Assembly (NCBI GenBank): GCA_036846645.1
Contig: DAIUBN010000030.1
Span: 1 to 20,274 of the forward strand
Source of the DNA: JAAYUD01 sp036846645
GTDB lineage: Bacteria > Bacteroidota > Bacteroidia > Bacteroidales > Bacteroidaceae
Length of the DNA stretch: 20,274 nt
Reading direction: 5' to 3'
The position numbers and the translations under genes are program-made. Every line of letters starts with the position of its first letter. Within the stretch, counting starts at the first letter, position 1. Of this stretch, positions 16,090 to 20,274 are shown piece after piece. The notes beneath the pieces were generated by a model. The model was not told where the DNA came from, did no database searches, and saw only the letters and a program-made list of their open reading frames with translations.

Positions 16090-16920
16090 ATGAAAAACTA
16101 TAAATACATTCTGCTTCTGTTTCTTTTCTGTTGCACCAGTCTGGCGTTGACAGCACAACAAAAGAAGATCGTTATTTTGCATACAAGTGATACGCATAGT
16201 CAGTTGGAACCTGTAGATCAGACCAGCGACAGGGATTTTGGCAAAGGAGGAACTGTAAGACGCACTGTCTTGCTCAACAAACTCCGTAAGGAAAATCCGA
16301 AGTTGCTCTTGTTTGATTGTGGCGACTTCTCTCAAGGTACACCTTATTATAATTTATTCAAGGGGGATGCCGAAATAGACATGATGAACTTCATGAAATA
16401 TGATGCAGTTATGATTGGCAATCATGAGTTCGATTTCGGACTAGATAATATGGCTCGGTTGTTCAAAAGGGCCAAATTCCCCATCGTATGTTCGAATTAT
16501 GATTTGCAAGGTTCTGTACTCGAAAAGTTGGTAAAAACCTATCTCGTGATCGTAAGAGATGGCGTGAGGATTGGCGTCTTTGGACTGGGACCTAAGCTCG
16601 AAGGACTGGTTCAGGCAAAGAATTACGGTTCGCTGAAGTACGAAGATCCTTTGACGGTATCCGACAAGATGGTTACAGTGCTGCGCGACAAAGAGAAGTG
16701 CGATCTCATTATCTGTCTGTCACATCTCGGTATTGATGAGGATAAAATCTTTATCCCACAGTCGCATGGAATAGATGTAGTGCTTGGAGGGCACTCACAT
16801 ACTTTTTTGAAAACTCCGCTATTTATCACAGGAAAAGATGGGAAAAAGGTGATATTGTTGCATTCAGGTCGCAAAGGTGTAGAAGTTGGTGAGGTGAATG
16901 TGTTATTGAAGGCAAAATGA
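16090..16920 (+). CDS. Exported metallophosphatase (UshA N-terminal-domain type)
   Basis: A 276-residue calcineurin-like phosphoesterase with a signal peptide (residues 1-22, LALTA|QQ). All expected dinuclear metal-site motifs are present: Asp34-x-His36 (HTSDTH), Asp79 (CGDFSQG), Asn111-His112 (GNHEFD, with the catalytic His), His212 (SHLG) and His235/His237 (GGHSHT). This is the catalytic half of a 5'-nucleotidase without the C-terminal specificity domain, which the preceding gene supplies. Its stop overlaps the start of the GH3 gene (ATGA), so those two are translationally coupled. The periplasmic pair may act on nucleotides or related sugar phosphates; the exact substrate is not visible. 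Confidence 0.92.
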   Translation: MKNYKYILLLFLFCCTSLALTAQQKKIVILHTSDTHSQLEPVDQTSDRDFGKGGTVRRTVLLNKLRKENPKLLLFDCGDFSQGTPYYNLFKGDAEIDMMNFMKYDAVMIGNHEFDFGLDNMARLFKRAKFPIVCSNYDLQGSVLEKLVKTYLVIVRDGVRIGVFGLGPKLEGLVQAKNYGSLKYEDPLTVSDKMVTVLRDKEKCDLIICLSHLGIDEDKIFIPQSHGIDVVLGGHSHTFLKTPLFITGKDGKKVILLHSGRKGVEVGEVNVLLKAK

Positions 16921-17552
16921 AAAAAATTATCATATTAGTTGGTTCCTTACTGTTTACTTTGTTCTCTATGGCTCAGGTCGAGCCTCTATTGCTATTTAAA
17001 GCACAACACGATAAACAATGCCAGAAATGGGTTCAGGCTCAGATGAGCAAGATGTCTATCCGAGAAAAAGTGGGACAGCTCTTTATATATACTTTGGCTC
17101 CCGATGAGTCTAAAGCCAATATGAAACTGCTTGCCAAAGTCGTGAAGAAGTATAAGATTGGTGGACTCTTGTTTTCGGGTGGCGATGTCTATTCGCAGGC
17201 CAATGTGACTAATGCAGCTCAGTATATGTCTCAGATACCTATCATGGTGATGTGTGATGGCGAGTGGGGACTGGCCATGCGACTTCGTGGCACTCCTAGC
17301 TTCCCTATCAATATGACCTTGGGCTGTATTCAAGACGATAGACTGATATACGAATATGGTAGAGAAATGGCTCGCCAATGTCGATATATGGGAATTCAGT
17401 GCAACTTCGCTCCCGATGCCGATGTCAATATAAACCCTAAAAATCCTGTTATCAATAGTCGCTCTTTTGGTGAGAATGCTATCAGAGTGGCAGGCAAAGT
17501 TATTGCCTATGCTTCCGGACTGGAGGGTGGGGGAGTGCTTTCTGTGTGCTAG
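16917..17552 (+). CDS. N-terminal fragment of the interrupted GH3 enzyme
   Basis: 211 residues: signal peptide (cleavage near MAQ|VEP, residue 20) and the first half of the GH3 TIM barrel (KVGQLFIYTL, GGLLFSGGD, MVMCDGEWGL, NFAPDADVNINPKNPV, RSFGEN), ending GGGVLSVC just before the TAG. It lacks the acid/base His and the nucleophile Asp, so alone it should be inactive. The ATG overlaps the metallophosphatase stop. Confidence 0.6.
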   Translation: MKKIIILVGSLLFTLFSMAQVEPLLLFKAQHDKQCQKWVQAQMSKMSIREKVGQLFIYTLAPDESKANMKLLAKVVKKYKIGGLLFSGGDVYSQANVTNAAQYMSQIPIMVMCDGEWGLAMRLRGTPSFPINMTLGCIQDDRLIYEYGREMARQCRYMGIQCNFAPDADVNINPKNPVINSRSFGENAIRVAGKVIAYASGLEGGGVLSVC

Positions 17553-17603
17553 CATTTTCCAGGTCATGGCGATACCAATGTCGACTCTCATAAAGCGCTG
17601 CCC

Positions 17604-19898
17604 GTGCTGCCTTTCTCGCGAGAACGACTCGACAGCATCGAACTATATCCTTTCAAAGAGGCTATTCGCGCCGGACTGAGTGGCATTATGGTAGGACACC
17701 TTCAAGTGCCGGTTTTCGATCCCGTGGGTGCACTTCCTTCTTCGCTCTCTCGAAACATCGTCTATTCTCTTCTTACCGAGGAGCTGAATTTCAAAGGACT
17801 TATATTTACCGATGCCCTCTCTATGAAGGGGGTTGCCGGAGAGTCCAATGTATGCCTTCAGGCTCTCAGAGCTGGAAACGATATGGTACTGGCACCAGCC
17901 AATCTCGAAAAAGAAATTGAGAATGTTCTCATAGGCATTAACTCCGGTCAACTTTCTGCTGCAGATATTGAAAACAAATGTAGAAAGGTGCTGACATATA
18001 AATATGTATTGGGATTGTCTCAGAAACCTTACATCAATACATCTACGTTGATGGCTAATCTGAACACCCCGAGTGTGCGCGATTTGATTCGTCGCCTCAA
18101 TCTTGCTGCCATCACGATTGCCGATAATAAGGATAAAGTGCTGCCGTTATCGCCCGATATCCAGCGGGTAGCAGTGCTGGAGGTAGGCTCGCCGGCTTCT
18201 TATGCGGCATTTACCACCCAGCTCAATAAGTACTCTCCGGTGTCTACATTCAATCTGAGAACAGATATGTCGCCCGCCGAGCAGCAGCATCTCAAAGATA
18301 CATTGTCTACATTTAAAAGAGTGATTGTGGCAGTCACCGAGAATCGGCTCACTCCTTATCAGTCTTTCTTAGAAACTTTCGCGCCTAAGTCTCCATTAAT
18401 ATATGTGTTCTTTTCAACATCCAAGATGATGCTGCAAATTCAGAAGGCCATATCTTATACTTCGGCGGTGGTGCTTTCTCATAATGCACGTGCTGATGTC
18501 CAGATTCAAACGGCCAAGGCACTTTTCGGATATGTTACTGTCGATGGACGCCTGTCGGCCAGTATCGGTTCGCTATTCAAAGTGGGAGCGGGCGAGACTA
18601 TCACTCCTGATACGCCTTATCATTTTGTTCCCGAAGAGTATGGACTGAGTTCTACGGTGCTCAAACAGATTGACGAGATTGCCAATGAAGGACTGAAGGC
18701 CGAGGCTTATCCTGGTTGTCAGATCGTTGTCCTCAAAGATGGTAAGACCATGTACGACAAATGTTTCGGTACACATACTTATGCCGATAACTTCTTGGTA
18801 CGTCCTACAGATATGTACGATCTGGCTTCTTTATCTAAGACCACAGGTACGCTGCTTGCAATAATGAAACTCTATGATAGAGGTAGTATCGCATTGGATG
18901 ATAAAATCTCCAAATTCTTGCCCTATTTGCGCAATACGAATAAGAAGGATATCACGATCAGGCAACTCTTGTTCCATGAATCGGGATTGCCTTCGGGCAC
19001 GACATTCTACTTCAACGCGATAGAGCCTGGCAGCTATCAGGGCTCTTTATTTAGTCCAAACAAGAGTGCTGTGTATTCTGTCCAGGTAGGCGAGCATATT
19101 TGGGCCAATCCCCATTTCAAGTTCAAGGCGGGACTCACTTCAACCAAAAAGCAGCCGGGCTATTCAATTCAGGTTTGCGATGGGCTATGGCTATCCGATT
19201 CATTTGAAGGTGTGGTCCAAAATAAGATTGCATCATTGAAGTTAGGGCCAAAACAATATTTATATAGCGATATCGGATTCATGTTGCTGAAACAGATCGT
19301 CGAGAGTGTGACGAGAGTCAAACTGGATGTATTCCTTCGTAAAGAGTTCTATGCTCCTATGGATCTCCAGCATACAGCTTATCTCCCGCTCAGATATTAT
19401 AGTGCCAAAGAGATAATACCTTCCTGTGTCGATCCATTCATTCGTAAGAAAACATTGTTGGGATATCCTCACGATGAGTCGGCTGCATTTGTAGGCGGCA
19501 TATCCGGAAATGCAGGATTGTTCTCTACAGCAGAAGATGTAGCTCGTATCAGTCAGATGATTCTCGATGGCGGCGAGTTGGATGGATTGCGCTATCTGAG
19601 TGAAGAAACATGCAGGCTGTTCACCACTGTGACGTCCAAGATAAGTCGTAGGGGATTGGGATATGACAAACCCGACGTGACCAATAGTGCCAATAGTCCA
19701 TGTTCCGAACTGGCTCCTGCGTCTGTCTATGGACACACCGGCTTTACCGGTACTTGTGCTTGGATAGATCCCGAACATAAGTTGGTTTACGTTTTCTTGA
19801 GCAATCGAACATATCCAAATGCTTGGGAAAACAAACTTCATAAGCTGAAAATAAGAGAACGCATACAAAAAATCGTCTATCAATCATTAATAAAATAA
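17604..19898 (+). CDS. C-terminal fragment of the interrupted GH3/beta-lactamase fusion
   Basis: An open frame that could begin at GTG 17604, or anywhere after the TAG at 17550, running 764 codons. It holds the rest of the GH3 barrel with FTDALSMKG, the following alpha/beta region, and the whole serine hydrolase domain with SLSK, YSD and HTG motifs. It has no signal peptide and no obvious ribosome binding site, so separate functional export is unlikely. No terminator is evident after its stop. Confidence 0.55.
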   Translation: MLPFSRERLDSIELYPFKEAIRAGLSGIMVGHLQVPVFDPVGALPSSLSRNIVYSLLTEELNFKGLIFTDALSMKGVAGESNVCLQALRAGNDMVLAPANLEKEIENVLIGINSGQLSAADIENKCRKVLTYKYVLGLSQKPYINTSTLMANLNTPSVRDLIRRLNLAAITIADNKDKVLPLSPDIQRVAVLEVGSPASYAAFTTQLNKYSPVSTFNLRTDMSPAEQQHLKDTLSTFKRVIVAVTENRLTPYQSFLETFAPKSPLIYVFFSTSKMMLQIQKAISYTSAVVLSHNARADVQIQTAKALFGYVTVDGRLSASIGSLFKVGAGETITPDTPYHFVPEEYGLSSTVLKQIDEIANEGLKAEAYPGCQIVVLKDGKTMYDKCFGTHTYADNFLVRPTDMYDLASLSKTTGTLLAIMKLYDRGSIALDDKISKFLPYLRNTNKKDITIRQLLFHESGLPSGTTFYFNAIEPGSYQGSLFSPNKSAVYSVQVGEHIWANPHFKFKAGLTSTKKQPGYSIQVCDGLWLSDSFEGVVQNKIASLKLGPKQYLYSDIGFMLLKQIVESVTRVKLDVFLRKEFYAPMDLQHTAYLPLRYYSAKEIIPSCVDPFIRKKTLLGYPHDESAAFVGGISGNAGLFSTAEDVARISQMILDGGELDGLRYLSEETCRLFTTVTSKISRRGLGYDKPDVTNSANSPCSELAPASVYGHTGFTGTCAWIDPEHKLVYVFLSNRTYPNAWENKLHKLKIRERIQKIVYQSLIK

Positions 19899-20036
19899 TT
19901 GCTTTATAAGCACTGTTTTGAATGAAAAATGATATTTGTGCAGAATTCTTTGATTTTTTTTTGAAGATTAATGATGCTGATATTTAGATTGTTACGAAAA
20001 TAATGAAAAAATATTTAGAAAAAACTTCTAGAAATA

Positions 20037-20068
20037 TTTGGAGGATATATCAAAACTCCATACCTTTG
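20037..20068 (+). promoter_or_regulatory. Tandem promoter P1
   Basis: TTTG (20037-20040), a 20-base spacer, then TACCTTTG (20061-20068): an exact Bacteroidetes consensus. It is preceded by an A/T-rich tract that may act as an upstream activating element. Confidence 0.8.
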
Positions 20069-20154
20069 CACCCGCTTTCTAAGAGAAACGAAGTCTAAGC
20101 GAAGACGACTGAAATTCGAGTTAGAAAAATAATTCGAAAATATTTGGTCGAAAA

Positions 20155-20187
20155 TTTGGAAGATAAAAAATAAATTCCGTACCTTTG
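20155..20187 (+). promoter_or_regulatory. Tandem promoter P2
   Basis: TTTG (20155-20158), a 21-base spacer, then TACCTTTG (20180-20187). The surrounding bases copy P1 closely (ATTTGGA-GATA before, TTCCGTACCTTTGCA versus CTCCATACCTTTGCA at the -7 box), suggesting duplication or shared strong selection. Confidence 0.8.
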
Positions 20188-20274
20188 CATTCACGACGCC
20201 TTTGAAAAAGGGAGCGAACAAAAGCGATATTTGAAAGAGTTACATAAACAAAGAGTAGTACAAGAGCAAGATAT

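Larger units (their letters stand above)
16917..19898 (+). pseudogene. GH3 beta-N-acetylhexosaminidase/beta-lactamase-fold fusion interrupted by an in-frame TAG
   Basis: Read through, this is a 993-codon exported protein: signal peptide, GH3 catalytic domain (about 30-360), linker region, and a class C beta-lactamase-like serine hydrolase domain (about 590-985). A single TAG at 17550-17552 replaces codon 212, the Lys of KHFPGHG, with no frameshift. Downstream, in frame, are HFPGHGD, Asp223-Ser-His225 (the NagZ-type acid/base His loop), nucleophile Asp299 in FTDALSM, Ser638-x-x-Lys641, Tyr783-Ser-Asp785 and His940-Thr-Gly942. The intact protein would release terminal N-acetylhexosamine from glycans or muropeptide sugars; the second domain may be an esterase or peptidase. 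A recent nonsense mutation, a sequencing error and TAG read-through are all possible. Confidence 0.85.
19899..20274 (+). promoter_or_regulatory. Untranslated leader region with tandem promoters, probably before an rRNA operon
   Basis: These 376 bases hold no credible gene. Two strong tandem promoters (20037-20068 and 20155-20187) point rightward, and the 87 bases after the second contain no ATG. Tandem promoters, AT-rich upstream tracts and a long leader without a start codon are typical for rRNA operons. The window ends before any recognisable 16S sequence, so this identity is inferred. Confidence 0.55.

Noticed and set aside
17550..17552. Genome-wide reassignment of TAG (or pyrrolysine insertion) as the explanation for the in-frame amber codon
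   Set aside because: tdk and rplS both end at TAG at their normal family lengths, with other stops within three codons after. No pyrrolysine genes are visible, though the rest of the genome cannot be seen.
20015..20221. A 68-codon minus-strand frame near the right edge
   Set aside because: It runs antisense through two consensus promoters, is Phe/Arg-rich as expected from AT-rich non-coding DNA, and has no recognisable motif.
1..20274. CRISPR array, insertion sequence, integrase or prophage block
   Set aside because: No spaced direct repeats of CRISPR type and no transposase, integrase or structural phage gene are seen; the only phage-linked gene is the single macro-domain-like one.

Overview
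The window looks like chromosomal DNA of a Bacteroidales bacterium (Bacteroides/Prevotella-like). Evidence: repeated Bacteroidetes-type promoters (a TTTG box about 19-21 bases before TAnnTTTG), few strong Shine-Dalgarno sequences, a TonB-dependent receptor paired with a DUF4249 lipoprotein, a DUF4954 protein, a Cbp1-like coiled-coil lipoprotein, and a bL19 sequence close to what I recall from Bacteroides. The content is mostly housekeeping; I see no integrase, transposase, CRISPR array or recognisable defence cluster.

Layout. On the minus strand, 4-1965 holds a tRNA-Lys(UUU) with its own promoter and terminator, an AI-2E/PerM-family membrane protein and thymidine kinase (tdk). Divergently, 2096-3672 carries rsmI and a Cbp1-like lipoprotein, closed by a strong terminator at 3720-3785. 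From 3813 to 11696 five plus-strand genes run with short gaps: an S41 protease lipoprotein, hflX, a DUF4954 protein, a TonB-dependent receptor starting at TTG, and a DUF4249 lipoprotein. A class I fumarase (11810-13450) follows, with an excellent promoter and terminator. The minus strand then holds a macro-domain-like gene of a phage-associated family (13649-14116), a 600-base gene-poor interval with three terminator-like hairpins and a 21-bp tandem repeat, and rplS. The rplS promoter interleaves with that of a plus-strand run: a 5'-nucleotidase C-terminal-domain protein, its metallophosphatase partner, and a GH3 beta-N-acetylhexosaminidase/beta-lactamase fusion.

Main anomalies. The GH3 gene is cut by a single in-frame TAG at codon 212, exactly at the Lys of the conserved KHFPGHG motif, while the remaining 781 codons stay open. 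The two functional domains of a UshA-type 5'-nucleotidase are encoded by neighbouring genes. The window ends with two near-identical tandem promoters, 119 bases apart, and a leader with no start codon, which resembles the front of an rRNA operon. The interval 14117-14718 may encode an unannotated small RNA or a long structured leader of the macro-domain gene.
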